This document shows positions 38,848 through 51,489 of a stretch of DNA of 64,000 nt, piece after piece. The translations under genes and the position numbers were made by a program. Under the pieces are notes generated by a model. The model searched no databases. It was given only the letters and a program-made list of their open reading frames with translations, and was not told the origin of the DNA. The first letter of the stretch is position 1; each line of letters starts with the position of its first letter. The stretch comes from Riptortus pedestris (lineage: Eukaryota; Arthropoda; Insecta; Hemiptera; Alydidae). Location: positions 139,663,501-139,727,500 of the forward strand of contig CM032232.1 in assembly GCA_019009955.1 (NCBI GenBank), written 5' to 3'.

Positions 38848-39215
38848 GTCCGTCACGCAGGGGCTGCGTAAACTAAGCCAATTTCCCACGTGAAGTTATA
38901 CAATAGAGAAATCTCCATACTAGAGCCGAACAGTTACGACCGAACTAGCTTTTGGCGGGAAACTCACTCGTCCGTTATCGGCCCACATTTAATAAAAATT
39001 TAAATATCTCAGTTAATATTCAAGATAGAGAATAAATGTATTGAACAATATTTACAGTATATTTAATTTGCAATAAGATAGGTTCTATAGAATTGTTTGA
39101 TCCGAAGTATGATAACGGAGATATTTTGAATTTTTGAAAATACCCCCTCTAAACCCCCCCCCCCTCTAAACGAACTTGGCCTGTCTTTTTACATAAAACG
39201 TTTAAATATCGACTG
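38848..39215 (-). mobile_element. Helentron-like element, truncated
   Basis: The hairpin end (GTCCGTCACGCAGGGGCTGC) is intact at 38,848. The copy then runs to about 39,215 and stops within the CGATATTTAAACG block, so the TA core and palindromic end are missing. Confidence 0.72.
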
Positions 39216-39779
39216 ATTGTACAGTAAAAGGACGTATAAAACCCAACCACAAAGCCCTGAAACCTCCCAGCTAAATACAGACGAGTGTTTGGTCACTGTC
39301 CCTTCTAAGCTCGGACTAATATGGTGTAGAATTCAGATCGTAATTTTGATAAGTCACGAGCACAGCCTTTTGGAGCTAAAGGGATTTTTTTTTATTTATC
39401 TAGACATTTTTGATGAATGAAAAATGAAATTTAAATATTATTAGTATTCTTATTATTATTACTTTGCATTATTAATATGCCGGCAGGCCATACTTATTCT
39501 GCTTTGGTCAGGAAATTATGTAATGTAAGTCTTAATCTCCACCAAGGCTTTAACTCACAAGGCTAACCTATGTCCAAGATTTTTAATTTACAAAATATGT
39601 GACTGTTTCTACATTTATTATATTCATGTTAAATACCTTGTTTTGTATTTAATTTCAATTGAATACAAACTAGAGGCAAAACATTTAGCGTATTTTGTCG
39701 TATCTAATATTCGTTTACAATTTCCCATGACAATAAGCGCATTCAATATGGTGTCATAAAGATACTAAGAGACTCATAA

Positions 39780-40205
39780 AGACAAAAGAATTTTTATTTT
39801 ATTTCTTCAATAAATTGCTAGCATCTGTATTCACGAAATTTATGGATTTTGCCGGAATTTATAATATTTATCTTAAGATCTTCAAATAAAGTTTTCATTA
39901 AATACCAACTTGAAGCAATAATATAAGACAAACATATGGTTTTATTTGTACATGTTACAATATTCCATAACAATGAACACATTCAGTATGACTTCATAAA
40001 GATAATAAGAGTCCTAGTTTTGGAGTTGTTGTATGAAGTTGAAGGCAGATGACAGCTTATTCGGACCAACTTAATCCCACTAAAAGCTGGCATTCACTCT
40101 CTTCAGCTGAAAACTCAACATTACATCCAGCATTTGCAGATGGCCTGTTCCAATGGGCTCTTTAAAAACTGGCAACTATTGTTTATTGTCAGGGGAAAAG
40201 TGTTT
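39780..40205 (+). repeat. Inverted repeat, left arm
   Basis: It matches 51,035-51,480 in inverted orientation at high identity over at least 420 bp. Examples are CATATGGTTTTATTTGTACA and TTCGGACCAACTTAATCCCA. The part at about 40,040-40,200 is less AT-rich. No gene or known repeat family is recognised in it. Confidence 0.85.
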
Positions 40206-40953
40206 CCATGCAATGGAAGGAAGGAAAGGAGGGAATGGCATATCAGCTGGTCAGAATTATCATTTCGAATTCTTTCGTTGCTATTTATTTTCTGTATAAC
40301 CGTGGCGCATTATCTGATTGTTATCACCTCTTCGTGTCAGAATTACTCTAAGTCCGTAATTTATCTGAGTGAATTTTGATTAAGGTTTTGCTTATGGAGC
40401 AATTTTTGAAAAATGTCTTCAAATTTCCATGGATCCTATCCAGGATATTATGAAAATACTCTCCCTTTCTCTCATCGTATATTTATTTATAAATTTGGCA
40501 GCTTACATTCTAGCGTTTATTCGTTACTTCAATATTTAAACGTTTTATGAAAAACTAAAAATCAAGTTTTTTAATGAATGGCGAAGCTTATTTTTTGATA
40601 CATTTCACGTCCAGAGTTTTAAAAGGTGACTCCACTAGTTTTTTGAAGTTGGATGTTATCTTCTAACTTGATTTTCTAGGTGAGATGTAAAGCCCCAATT
40701 GTCTATGCCGGTTATCTCTGCCAAACTAAGGAGCATCCCTTGGTAAATGTTTTAAAGCTACTTTCTTGTTACCTTCTTTTAATTTATTATTTGTAACATG
40801 ATTAATTTTTATATAGTGCAACTTGATACAACATAAACTTTTTCCTGTGTTTCCTGGCGTATAGGTGTTTTTCGATCTTTAATGCTCTAGAGAATTTTTA
40901 TATATGTTCAAGAACTCCTGAAGATGCATAAAATAGTGCGTGACATATGTATG

Positions 40954-40998
<45 letters not shown>

Positions 40999-42984
40999 AG
41001 TGAAAGTGGTTACGGTGTTTTCCATGTTTTGACCTTTTGACATTTTAGCTTTCAACTATGTTTGGATTATGGTCACATTTTGAGGATACCTTTCTTTGAT
41101 GTACAATACACAGCAATTAATTTACTTATACTATAAATTTAAGTAGACTAGATATCATCTGAGTAATCATTAAATAGTATAAAGATAAAGTGGTAATGAT
41201 TACATTAAAAGTAAGGTATGGCAGCCTAAATGCAGAATGGCTATATCAAATTGTATGAGAAGGGCTAGTAATAATGTAGATAAAATAAATTGTACATATT
41301 TTTAAATTAAACGTATGCCCGTCATTTGGCTGCAAAGAGCATTCAGTTTATGACGAGAGTGATGCATCCATGCTTTTTGAATTTTTGCTTTATTTTATAA
41401 ATATTAAGACATATTACATCACACAGAGTAAAATTCCTTGACAAATATATAGTGCCTCAAAGAGAATACCTATCATTGGTAAACATTCTGGATTACCACA
41501 ATGAAAGTAAAGTTAATGATATTTTTTGTTTCTTATCAAAAGTTTGTGAAAGTTAACAATATAGAAGAAAGAATTGTATTATTTTTTTTATGGGGGTGCT
41601 TATTCAATAATAATCGGCAAATTATTTATTATATGCAGTTATACTTATTATTAGAAGAGTTATACTTATCTTAGATAATAGTCATGTTAATCTGATATGT
41701 TAGAAAACTGATCTTTATTTAGACATTAAAAAAGAATGAATTAATCTACATTTACATTAAATTATAACCTATTGAATTCAGTATTATAACCATTTAGATT
41801 AATATTAATATTGTATTACGTGCCAATATATATGCTGTTCAGTTGTAATTCTAGGAATTATTATTATTTTATTTACACATACTTTAAGAAGTATAATATA
41901 TCAATAACCATACTAACACTAATTGGCCAGACTCTTGGCAACATGTTGTAAACAGAAGCCAATAAAATATCTATCTATCTATCTATCTATAAATATTAAG
42001 AAGCATGAAGACGAATCGGGTTTAGGATGGATGAGGAACATAGTGGTACTACATGTTGCAAGCTTATGGCAACAAGGGGATGCAATTAATTCAATCCACA
42101 AGTTTGATTTTAACACAGTTAGCCATTGATAAAGACAGGAATACATTTAAGAAAAAAATAAAAGATAATATTCATATTATTAATAAGAAATCAAAATCAG
42201 TTAACGCATACTATTCAAAAAGTGGGACTTGAAAGAAATCTAACTGGAAAGTTCTGAATGAGGTAACACAAATGTTTTATGAAAGCTATGGAGTAAAACA
42301 GGGTGAATCTGATTGGCTTATCTCAAGGGTTGCATCATTTATGCATTTATAGGTTTGATCATAGGGTAAAGGGGAGTGGAATCTAAGGTAGATATTTTCC
42401 AAAATTATTAAAACACCTCATGGATTTCGGTGGGAATAGCAATATGAAAAGAGTAGCACCTAAAAGAACTCAATGGTTGCAAATATAAGGTGTAGTCCTT
42501 TAGATCTTGATGAATTAAAATAAAGTTCTATTTCCTCTTTGTTCTTCTCTTGTATTCCTCTTTGTTGCCCAGAAAGCCCTTAGAGATTACTTTTCCCAGT
42601 GTTTATGAGATCTCTTTGTCGAATACAGCAAGGGATTTTATCCCGAGCTTCAGATCACAAACATCGACTTGAATTCGAAACAATAAGTAGGGAATGTCTG
42701 TCTGGTGCGCCCCAGTGCCTTCAAACAACCTGTTACTTATAGTTCTCGTTCTAAACTTCATAAAGAGACAAAAATTTGTTATTGATGAAAATTTGTATGC
42801 ACATACAAGATTTAATATTATCAAAAATGTTCAATTATTAAATAAAACTGCAAAATATTAGGTGTCAAAATCGCTCAAAGAATAATGTATGATGATTGTC
42901 TCTTTTAGGTGGTGACAAGTTTCTCTTCATTTATAAAGCACTAGCAGTGCCCTGCGCGCGTTGCAACGCCACCAACTAAAAAAA
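40206..42984. other. Unassigned, apparently low-copy DNA
   Basis: It holds a diverged Helentron-like scrap (about 40,380-40,590), a TA tract (40,960-40,995) and the possible LINE end at 41,920. The frames present (up to 81 codons) show no domains. This is one of the least repetitive stretches of the window. Confidence 0.5.
41920..41990 (+). mobile_element. Possible LINE 3' end scrap
   Basis: GTAAACAGAAGCCAATAAAA is followed by TATC repeats, in the manner of a LINE polyadenylation signal and microsatellite tail. It is too short for a family call. Confidence 0.35.
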
Positions 42985-43679
42985 GTCCGTCACGCAGGGG
43001 CTGCGTAAACTAAGCAGATTTCCCACGTGAAGTTTTACAATAGGGAAATCTGCCTAATAACAACTGTAGTAGTAAGAAACCTCTAAACCTAAAACATTAT
43101 TTAGGGCGTAATAACCCAGTAGTTTCTAGCCCCAAAAAACATTTGACCTAACCTCTAAACCTATTCACGAGGTACGAATTGAAACGGCCGCCAGAGCTCT
43201 CGCCGGAAAGTTCGAACATAGCCTACTGGTGACCACACGCAGAATACAAATGCAAATATCTCAGTTAATATTCAAGATACAGAATAAATGTATAAAACAA
43301 TATTTATAGTAAATTTAATTTGCAATAAGATTTATTCTATACAATTTTTCGATCCGACGCATAATAACGGAGATATTTTGAATTTTCAAAAATCCCCCCC
43401 TCTAAACCCCCCCTCCCACTGGTCCGATTTCAGCCATTAACGAACTTGATCTTCCTTTTTACATAAAACGATTAAATTCCAAGTTTGGTAAAGATCAAAC
43501 AAGAATTGCGACCGCTTGAGCGTTAACAGACAAATATATATATATCTATATATATAATTTTGAACGGACCTCATTTTCGTCATCTCCTGGGTAGGATCGA
43601 TGGACATTTGAAGAAATTTTTCGAAACTCGCTTCAAGAGTACGACCTCAATAGCTGATTTCCCTTAAGGGAAATCTGCT
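42985..43679 (-). mobile_element. Helentron-like element, subfamily with extra block
   Basis: It is complete from the hairpin end at 42,985 to the palindrome CCCTTAAGGG at 43,667-43,676. It has an extra stretch (AACCTCTAAACCTAAAACAT and following, about 43,077-43,165) not seen in most copies. The copy at 46,999-47,689 is nearly identical, including this block. Confidence 0.82.
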
Positions 43680-43689
43680 AATACTAAAT

Positions 43690-44543
43690 TACGAAAAAAA
43701 TGTATATAATAAAAGTTACTCTAAATATCAAATTGAACATCTTTTATTACGTGCACGTTAACGTTAAAAAACAAAACAAAAAAAACAATAGGAAACGAAA
43801 TATGACGATTTTTTATTTCACGCCTTCCTAACAATCCTTATAAGCTTAGTCAAAACTACGGAGTTTCTTTGATTTCGATTAAGTCTTTCGTGCCCTATAA
43901 CATTGTTGACCACTTCTATAGTTTTTCATGTATAACTCATTCATAATTCGTTATACGGCAAAAGAGCATATGACAAAACTGACTTTAAATAACAAAATAA
44001 ACAAATTTTGTTATGTGCATAAATGCCGAAAAACCAATAAGAAACGAAATATCACTATTTTTAATTTCAGACCTCCCTTATAACCCCCACTCCTGTTCGT
44101 ACCTCGAAATGTTAATATAACTTAAAATCAGAGAGGTGTCAATATCAAATCATATTCGGAGTTTCGTTTAGTTTGGTTGAGTCTTTTGTGCCGTATAAAA
44201 TTGTTGACTCCCACTATTGTTTTTAGCGTATAACTCATTTATATTTCGGTATACGACAAAAGAGTATATTACAAAAGTTACTCTAAATACCAAAATAAAC
44301 AACTTTTGTTATGTGCATATTTGCCGAAAAACCAATAGGAGACGAAATATCGCTATTTTTAATTTCAGGCCTCCCTTATAACCCCAACTTCTGTTCGTCT
44401 CAGAGAATATTAAAATAGCTCAAAACCTAGCCTGAGTTAGTAGTAATATACGAGTACATACCAAGTTTCATAAAATTCGGTTCAGCCGTTTACGAGCCTA
44501 TAAAGGACATACATACAAACATTCATTTTTATATATAAGATGA
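43690..44543 (-). mobile_element. Classical Helitron, 3'-truncated
   Basis: On the minus strand the 5' end reads TCATCTTATATATAAAAATG, a TC-start AT-rich leader, then the shared GGCTGAACCGAATTTTATG block and about three tandem internal units. The hairpin and CTAG end are missing. The left side abuts a Helentron-like copy that ends at 43,679. Confidence 0.65.
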
Positions 44544-45055
44544 CATCCTTTAATAAATCTAAAAATTGTCCTGAAAATAAAAACCTTTTCAAAGAAATAA
44601 TGACTGAGATTAAAGAAGAACAAGCTAGTTTCCAATCTTCCCATTTCATCAAGTTTTTTTTTAATTTGTTTATTTTTATTTTCAATACATTTATCATTAA
44701 CTTTTCAAAATCTATATCATTAATTAAATAATGTCCGTCAAGCAGGGGCATAAACTAAGCCGATTTCCCTTGTGCTGGTAGGGGGGGGGGGTTGGATCTT
44801 TGTTTGGGCAATCAACATCGTGGTTATCATGCTCTTTAGAAATTTTAGTGTTGTGGTACATAAATTAATTAATAAATATCCTTACATCTTATTATACAAT
44901 ACCTAAATTTCATTGTATGCAGAGAGATTCTTTACAAAAGAAATGATTATATCAACTTCTTGTGATGTGTCTTGTAAGGCCAATTTTATGTTTCTACGAA
45001 TATGAAATTCTTAGAACATTGATTGGAAAGATTGACATTCCTCTATAAAATTAAA

Positions 45056-45115
45056 TTATTAATTAACGTCTACTTTTTGCAACTAAAGCTCATTGGGACG
45101 GGTTATTCACAGTTT
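45056..45115 (-). mobile_element. SINE 3' fragment
   Basis: Only the 3' end of the SINE is present: the minus strand ends with TTGCAAAAAGTAGACGTTAA and an AT-rich tail. The head and B box are missing. Confidence 0.55.
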
Positions 45116-45444
45116 ATCAGATATACTCTATAAGATGGATTATTCCGAAACGTGGCATATTTAGCATTGTTGTTGGAGACCGTTAGTAATTTAATGTATG
45201 TGTATAAGATTTGTATGGCCTATACGCATCCTGGTAGTCACTACCTCTTCTTTTCGAATGCCCCTGAAGGTACTGTGCCATCTACTTGGAGATTCTTTTA
45301 TATTTCGTAATTTGTATGAGTGGGTACACTTCATCCCACATTGAATCCCAGCTTTTATGGACTTCGCTATTTAGCCAGCTGCTTATATCATTAGCTTCAT
45401 AGCAATTTTTGAAATTCCTCCATTTAAGACCCCCTCCTACCACT

Positions 45445-45630
45445 CGTCATGAAACGCTTATATAAACAGTTTGGTAACCAAAATTGCGACTTCTAGAGCG
45501 GTAACAGGCATATATTTAATGGACCCCATTTACGTCATTTACTAGGTAGAATCGATGGACATTTGAGGAAATATTTTGCTTCATGAGTACAGCCTCAATA
45601 GCTGACTTCCCTTAAGACAAATCTGCTAAT
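45445..45630 (-). mobile_element. Helentron-like fragment
   Basis: The palindromic half of the family is recognisable: TAGAGCGGTAACAGGCATAT, ACTAGGTAGAATCGATGG and CTTAAGACAAATCTGCTAA. Related scraps lie at about 40,380-40,590, 46,285-46,625, 46,735-46,800, 55,060-55,195 and 61,409-61,450. Confidence 0.55.
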
Positions 45631-45639
45631 AAATGCTAA

Positions 45640-46280
45640 ATTAAAATAAATGCATGCTTGTATATAGTATCATTTGATATTAATTTAATATCAGATTCAC
45701 ATATAATAAAATATGAGCTTTAAGTAAAAATGACCTCATGATAGTTCTCTCAAAAGATTTCTTTAATGCATTTGAAACTTCTATAACCAGCAACTCCAGC
45801 ATGAACTCCACAGATTTAACCGATGCAGAAGTAAAACGTAACATGAAAATTTAATAAATGTTTCTATCCTCCATATAACTGGTAGTCGAGGTTCGAAAAG
45901 GATTTTTGCTTTTTCAAAATCTTTTCCAGATTTTCTCGTTTAAATATGCATAATAAGACATGGGTCCTAAACAGAATGCGAATGGGATTTACATTCAATT
46001 CCCAGCCTGTTATGCAGCCATCTCTTTCCCGATGGCAACCGTCTTTGCATATAAATTAGCAGCCATCTTTATACTTACGTACGCACATGCACGTTCTGCA
46101 ACGATTCACAACTACCCTTTAGGCTAAATATGAATTTTTCAGATGTGTGTAATTCGAGGGGTTGCATCTCGGTTTGAACAGACTCAAAGAAACCAACTAA
46201 GTCCTGAAACTTATCCTTCGGTTTGAAATAAACTTTATTATGAATTATAAGAATAATTACTGCCAATAATAAATACTTTT
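45640..46280. other. Unassigned DNA
   Basis: A 63-codon minus frame (46,075-46,266) reads FKPKDKFQDLVGFFESVQ and more, without a recognisable domain. No repeat is recognised. Confidence 0.45.
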
Positions 46281-46824
46281 GTACATACGGGTGAACGCTG
46301 AAATCGGACCATTGGGTTTAGAGGGGGGAAATTCTGAACATTCCAAATATTTCATCTATTATACAGTGGATCGAAAACTTGTAAATAACCAATCTTACTG
46401 AAAATTAAACGTACTAGAAATACTGGTATATACATTAATTTTCTATATTCAATATTAGCCGAGAAATTTGCACTTTTTTAGTTTTTAGCCTTCAGCAAAC
46501 TCCCCCTGCTACTCATGTCACATAAACAATATTCTGTTATATATTGATGCACTTTATGTGAACCTTAAATCACAAAAGTTAATTTAAAAAAGATTTATTT
46601 ACTAGATGAGATACTAACCAAAACATTTTGTGATGACATCAGTTATGATTTTTACGTTTTTGACATGAAAATGTTTATTTTATCCATCGCTCATGCAGTG
46701 TTTACCGTTTGATTCATCACTAAGATCATATTAGATTATGGCTGAAATCGACCTTGGGGGGGGGGGGGAGAGTTTTTAGATGGGGGAATAATTCAAATCA
46801 TCTCGGTTTCTATGAGTTGGACTG

Positions 46825-46869
<45 letters not shown>

Positions 46870-46876
<7 letters not shown>

Positions 46877-46995
46877 GAACGGACCTCATTTTCGTCATCT
46901 CCTGGGTAGGATCGATAAACATTTGAAGAAATTTTTCGAAACTCGCATCATGAGTACGACCTCAATAGCTGATTTCCCTTAAGGGAAATCTGCTA
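46870..46995 (-). mobile_element. Helentron-like end fragment next to a full copy
   Basis: Only the palindromic end is present (ATTTTGAACGGACCTCATTT to GGGAAATCTGCT). It is joined directly, through AAAA, to the hairpin end of the full copy that starts at 46,999. A TA tract (46,829-46,870) lies to its left. Confidence 0.7.
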
Positions 46996-46998
46996 AAA

Positions 46999-47689
46999 GT
47001 CCGTCATGCAGGGGCTGCGTAAACTAAGCAGATTTCCCACGTGAAGTTTTACAATAGGGAAATCTGCCTAATAACAACTGTAGTAGTAAGAAACCTCTAA
47101 ACCTAAAACATTATTTAGGGCGTAATAACCCAGTAGTTTCTAGCCCCAAAAAACAGTTGACCTAACCTCTAAACCTATTCACGAGGGACGAATAGTTATA
47201 GAAACGGCCGCCAGTGCTCTCGCCGGAAAGTTCGAACATAGCCTACTGGTGACCACACGCAGAATACAAATGCAAATATTTTGGTTAATATTCAAGATAC
47301 AGAATAAATGTATAGAACAATATTTATAGTAAATGTAATTTGCAATAAGATTTATTCTATACAATTTTCGATCCGACGCATAATAACGGAGATATTTTGA
47401 ATTTTCAAATATCCCCCCCCTCTAAACCCCCCCTCCCACTGGTCCGATTTCAGCCATTAACGAACTTGATCTTCCTTTTTACATAAAACGATTAAATTCC
47501 GAGTTTGGTAAAGATCAAACAAGAATTGCGACCGCTAGAGCGTTAAAAGACAAATATATATATATAATTTTGAACGGACTTCATTTTCGTCATCTCCTGG
47601 GTAGGATCGATGGACATTTGAAGAAATTATTCGAAAGTCGCATCATGAGTACGACCCCAATAGCTGATTTCCCTCAAGGGAAATCTGCT
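46999..47689 (-). mobile_element. Helentron-like element, subfamily with extra block
   Basis: This complete copy differs from 42,985-43,679 only at scattered bases (for example GTCATGCAGG instead of GTCACGCAGG). Both carry the AACCTCTAAACC block, and the TA core is very short (about 47,555-47,567). Confidence 0.82.
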
Positions 47690-48137
47690 AAAAGTTTATA
47701 TAACCAAGGTTGTTGGAATTATAATTTTCTAAAATTGTTGCCAAATTCACTTTTTTCATATCTGGAATATTTAACGAGTTGTGTGTGTGTGTATTTTTTT
47801 TTGTTTTCAGCCTTAGTAGACCCCCAATTATAATCAATCGTCATATTTTTACTATAATTACTGTGCACATTGTAAATCCTGTTAATGGTTTCTTACTAAG
47901 TGAGAAATAGTGAATAGATGGTGGGATGAAACTACCAGTGTTACTTACCAGCACATAGAAAAAATGCTTAGTTTACGCAGTACAGCATGCGTAACTTCCT
48001 TTTTTTAGCAGATTTCCCTTAAGGGAAATCAGCTATTGAGGTTGTACTCATGACGGAATTTTCGAGATTTTTCTTCAAATGTCCATCGATCCTACCTAGT
48101 AGATGACGAAAATGAAGTCCGTTCAAAACTGTATATA

Positions 48138-48163
48138 CACGTATATATATATATATCTATCTA

Positions 48164-48230
<67 letters not shown>
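48138..48230. repeat. TA/TATC microsatellite interrupted by an LTR
   Basis: The tract continues at 48,781-48,810 on the other side of the LTR. It is the core of a Helentron-like element. Confidence 0.9.
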
Positions 48231-48235
<5 letters not shown>

Positions 48236-48779
48236 CGAAAAATTAATACGTGGAAGATTGCCTGAAGGAGAGGGAGCCGTGCGTTTGATCTAATTAGGGC
48301 CGCCGGCAGAATCTAATTAGTTCCTTCCAGGAAGCTCTGGAACTTCTAGTCTAGACCTTCCTGCCTAGTCCCTTCTCCAAGCATTTATAAGAGACCCTGC
48401 CAGTACTTCAGTTCAGTTGACGCTCAACGGTCTTCGAGGGATGTTCAGCGCTACAGTGCAGTGCGGTAAAGTGTTGTGCCGTGAAGAACAGTGTTGTGCC
48501 GTGACTGTAAGTAACAGTTTAGTGCCGTGTTTAAGACAGTGCAGTGCCGCGAAGTAAAGGACAGTGCAGTGCCGTCTTTATGTGAATTTCAGTGACCGTG
48601 AGTGAATTATTGGACTGTGTAATCTCCAGAACAGTGACACTATCAGTGTAATACTTTGAGTAGTAACCAAGAGTATTGTGCAGTGATACACTGTGAAACT
48701 TGTGTGTGTGTTTAATTTTGCAATCCAAAAGAACTCTCATTAACAACGTTTATTACTGGTTTTGTAATAAAACGTAACA
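48231..48779 (+). mobile_element. Solo LTR
   Basis: The 549-bp sequence begins TGTTGCG and ends GTAACA, the TG...CA form of retrotransposon LTRs, with ATAT on both sides. It has a TATA box (TTTATAA, 48,384-48,390) and a TCAGTT initiator (48,413-48,418) about 29 nt downstream. The transcribed part contains repeated GTGCAGTGCCGTG-like words. AATAAAACG lies near the 3' end. No internal retrotransposon sequence is next to it, so it is a solo LTR. The superfamily cannot be told from the LTR alone. Confidence 0.75.
48384..48418 (+). promoter_or_regulatory. LTR core promoter (TATA box and arthropod-type initiator)
   Basis: TTTATAA is followed after about 23 bases by TTCAGTTCAGTT. TCAGT is the consensus arthropod initiator, and TATA to start-site spacing of about 29 nt is canonical. 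The inverted LTR copy at 56,803-57,199 keeps the same pair (TTATAA near 57,090 and AACTGAACTGAA near 57,058-57,069, read on the minus strand). Confidence 0.65.
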
Positions 48780-49259
48780 ATATATCTATCTATCTGTCTA
48801 TCTATATATATGTATGTTACCGCTCTAGCGGTCGCAATTTGTGTTTGATCGTTACCAAACTCGATATTTAGTCGTTTTATGTAAGAAGACAGATCAATTT
48901 CGTTAATAGCTGAAATCGGACCATTGAGAGGGGGGGTTTAGAGGGGAGGATTTTCTAAAATTCGAAATATTTCCGTTACTATACGTTGTATTGAAAAATT
49001 GTATAGAATCAATCTTATTGAAAATTAAATTTACTATAAATATTGTTATATACATTTATTCTCTATCTTGAATATTAACCGAGATATTTGCATTTTTATG
49101 AAATCGGGGTGGATAACAGATGAGAGTGAGTTTCCCGCCAAAAGCTAGGTCGGCCGTTTTCTTAACTGTTCGGCTCTCGTGAAATTTCTCTATTGTAAAA
49201 CTTCACGTGGGAAATCTGCTTAGTTTACGCAGCCCCTGCGTGACGGACTTTTTTTTATC

Positions 49260-49700
49260 TCAAAATGATGCAACTATAGTTGTAATTGATATTTGTGTTA
49301 AAAACTCCAATTTACGAACGACAGGAGGGAACAAAGTTGTGAAACATTTTGGAGGCTGTTATTTATCAAAGCAACTGAGACACAAAGTGAGGCTTGTTGG
49401 AGCAGGTTTCATTAATATCTGGTAAAATGGCGGCAAGAGAGACAAAGTTGAATTACAGGAGGACGGCTATTAATTCCCACAACAAATGTAAGTTAAGCTG
49501 AGCAGCATTCATGACTATTCTCAGAGCTACTTTCTAATTAGAAATTATTATATAAATTAACTTAGCCACTTTGCAGAATGATATATTTAATTTAGGACAG
49601 AATATTGACAGAATTCTATGTTGATAACCCAGTAATGGCATATCAAGCATAATCAAATAATGTGATTGGTTGACTATGTTTTATTTTTCCACCAAATTAA
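49260..49700. other. Unassigned DNA between two mobile elements
   Basis: There is no recognisable repeat, motif or domain. Confidence 0.45.
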
Positions 49701-49711
49701 CTTAATTTATA

Positions 49712-50170
49712 TTTATTTATTTATTGGAGCTTCGCAGCTTCTGCGATGTTGCTCTAAACATAAGCATTCGCAACTTAAAAAACAAAACAATGCAAAAAAA
49801 ATTTAACAAAATTAAACAAAACAGAAATGGAACACAAAACACAAAAAGAAAACAACACAGATAAGGAACACAAAACGCAAAAGGAACACAAATCAGAAAA
49901 GGAACACAAAACATAAAAGGATCATAAAACAGAGAGAAAACACGAAAAACAGAGATGATATCAAAACAAAAATGGGAAAGAAATAGAAACGCAACTCAAA
50001 ACAGAACTGGAAAAAAATAGAACACAAAAGGCGAAATTAAACACACAAACTGAATGAAACACAAAAACGGAACTGGAACCCAAAAATGGAAATGGAACTC
50101 AAAAACGAAATGGAACTCAAAAACAAGAATGGTAATCAAAAAACAAATATTGAACACAACTAGATGCAAA
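49712..50170 (-). mobile_element. Short retroposon with LINE 3' end and repetitive body
   Basis: The TTTATTTATTTATTGGAGCTT tail region is followed by CGCAGCTTCTGCGATGTTGC and about 400 bp of a degenerate repeat of the type GGAACACAAAACATAAAA. On the minus strand it gives TTTTATGTTTTGTGTTCC repeats before the LINE-like 3' end. Confidence 0.65.
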
Positions 50171-50399
50171 AATGTAAATCAAAACTATTGATATTGGACA
50201 ATAGAGAAATCATTAATAAAATATTTAAATTTATAGAGTTTACAAAATTGCATTAACTTTATTTATAAACAAATGGTTTGGTCGATGGTGGCATTCAATA
50301 CATTTTGCCCAAGAGGAGCACGAATATAAGTAGGTATAACCTTCGTTTCTCTAGATATTAAATGTACTAAATTCCATAAACTCAGTTTATGGAACTAAA

Positions 50400-50870
50400 A
50401 TCAATACTCAAAACTTACACTTTAGGCTGTATTAATATTCTCTGAGACGTGGAGGTTATAAGGGAGGCCTGAAAATAAAAATAGTGATATTTCTTTTCGT
50501 ATTGTTTGTTCGGTAAATATTTCCATAACATAAGTTGTTCATTTGTTATTTATAGTAAGTATTATACACTTTTGTTGTATAAATGAGTTATACGCTACAT
50601 ACTATAACGGGAGTCAACAATTTTATTGGGCACTAACGATTCAACTCAACTCAACAAAACTCGATTTGTGAATTAGCATTAATTCTTCCATGATTGTAAG
50701 CTATACTAAAATGTTTTGGTTCGAACGGGTTTGGTGGTTATAAGAGAATAAAAATGAAATAAAATTTCGCGATATTTCTTTTCTTTTTGATTTAAGGCAA
50801 TCGTGCACATAACTAAAGTTGTTTTTTTTTGTGTGTTATTAAAAGTAACTTTTGTTTAGAACATTTTAAC
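50400..50870 (+). mobile_element. Degenerate classical Helitron fragment
   Basis: It carries the internal units (TTCTCTGAGACG, GGTTATAAGGGAGGCCTGAA, CAACTCAACAAAACTCG, AAGTAACTTTTG) of the CTAG-type Helitron, with many substitutions. Neither end is recognisable. Confidence 0.6.
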
Positions 50871-51034
50871 CAACTTATTTTTTTGTTTCACAAAGTTTTT
50901 GTAAATGTTCTTAGCAGTTCATGATGACTATTAAATATCACTGCAGATGTTGAGAGAATAGAATAATGAAGAACTACCGAAATCGGACAACTTGACGTCA
51001 ATCTAGACGAAACGAACGAAAAGTAATAATCCTT

Positions 51035-51480
51035 CCATTACACGAATAACACTTTTCCCCTGACAATAAACAATAGTTGTCAACGTGTAAAGAGCCCATT
51101 GGAACAGGCCATCAGCAAATGCTGGATGTAATGTTGAGTTTTCAGCTGAAGAGAGTGAATGCCAGCTTTTAGTGGGATTAAGTTGGTCCGAATAAGCTGT
51201 CATCTGCCTTCAACTTCATACAACAACTCCAAAACTAGGACTCTTATTATCATTATGAAGTCATACTGAATGTGTTCATTGTTATGGAATATTGTAACAT
51301 GTACAAATAAAACCATATGTTTGTCTTATATTATTGCTTCAAGTTGGTATTTAATGGAAAATTTATTTGAAGATCTTAAGATAAATATTATAAATTCCGG
51401 TAAAATCCATTAATTTCGTGAATACACATACTAGCACATTATTGAAGAAATAAAATAAAAATTCTCTAAAGCATTAAAAA
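51035..51480 (-). repeat. Inverted repeat, right arm
   Basis: It is the counterpart of 39,780-40,205, about 11 kb away. A 66-codon minus-strand frame (51,003-51,203) is open here. The other arm carries changes that break it, so there is no sign of coding constraint. Confidence 0.85.
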
Positions 51481-51489
51481 TCAAAAAAA

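Larger units (their letters stand above)
48006..49254 (+). mobile_element. Helentron-like element containing a solo LTR
   Basis: It starts TTTTAGCAGATTTCCC and ends CCTGCGTGACGGACTTTT. Its TA/TATC core (48,138-48,230 and 48,781-48,810) is split by the LTR at 48,231-48,779. Without the LTR the element is about 700 bp. Confidence 0.82.

Noticed and set aside
40134..40379. 81-codon frame as a host gene
   Set aside because: It covers part of one arm of the inverted repeat. The other arm does not keep the frame, and no domain is recognisable.
44482..44751. Lysine-rich coiled-coil-like frame
   Set aside because: It overlaps a Helitron 5' end and AT-rich DNA, and similar frames are open on both strands. 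A LINE ORF1 remnant is possible but not supportable.
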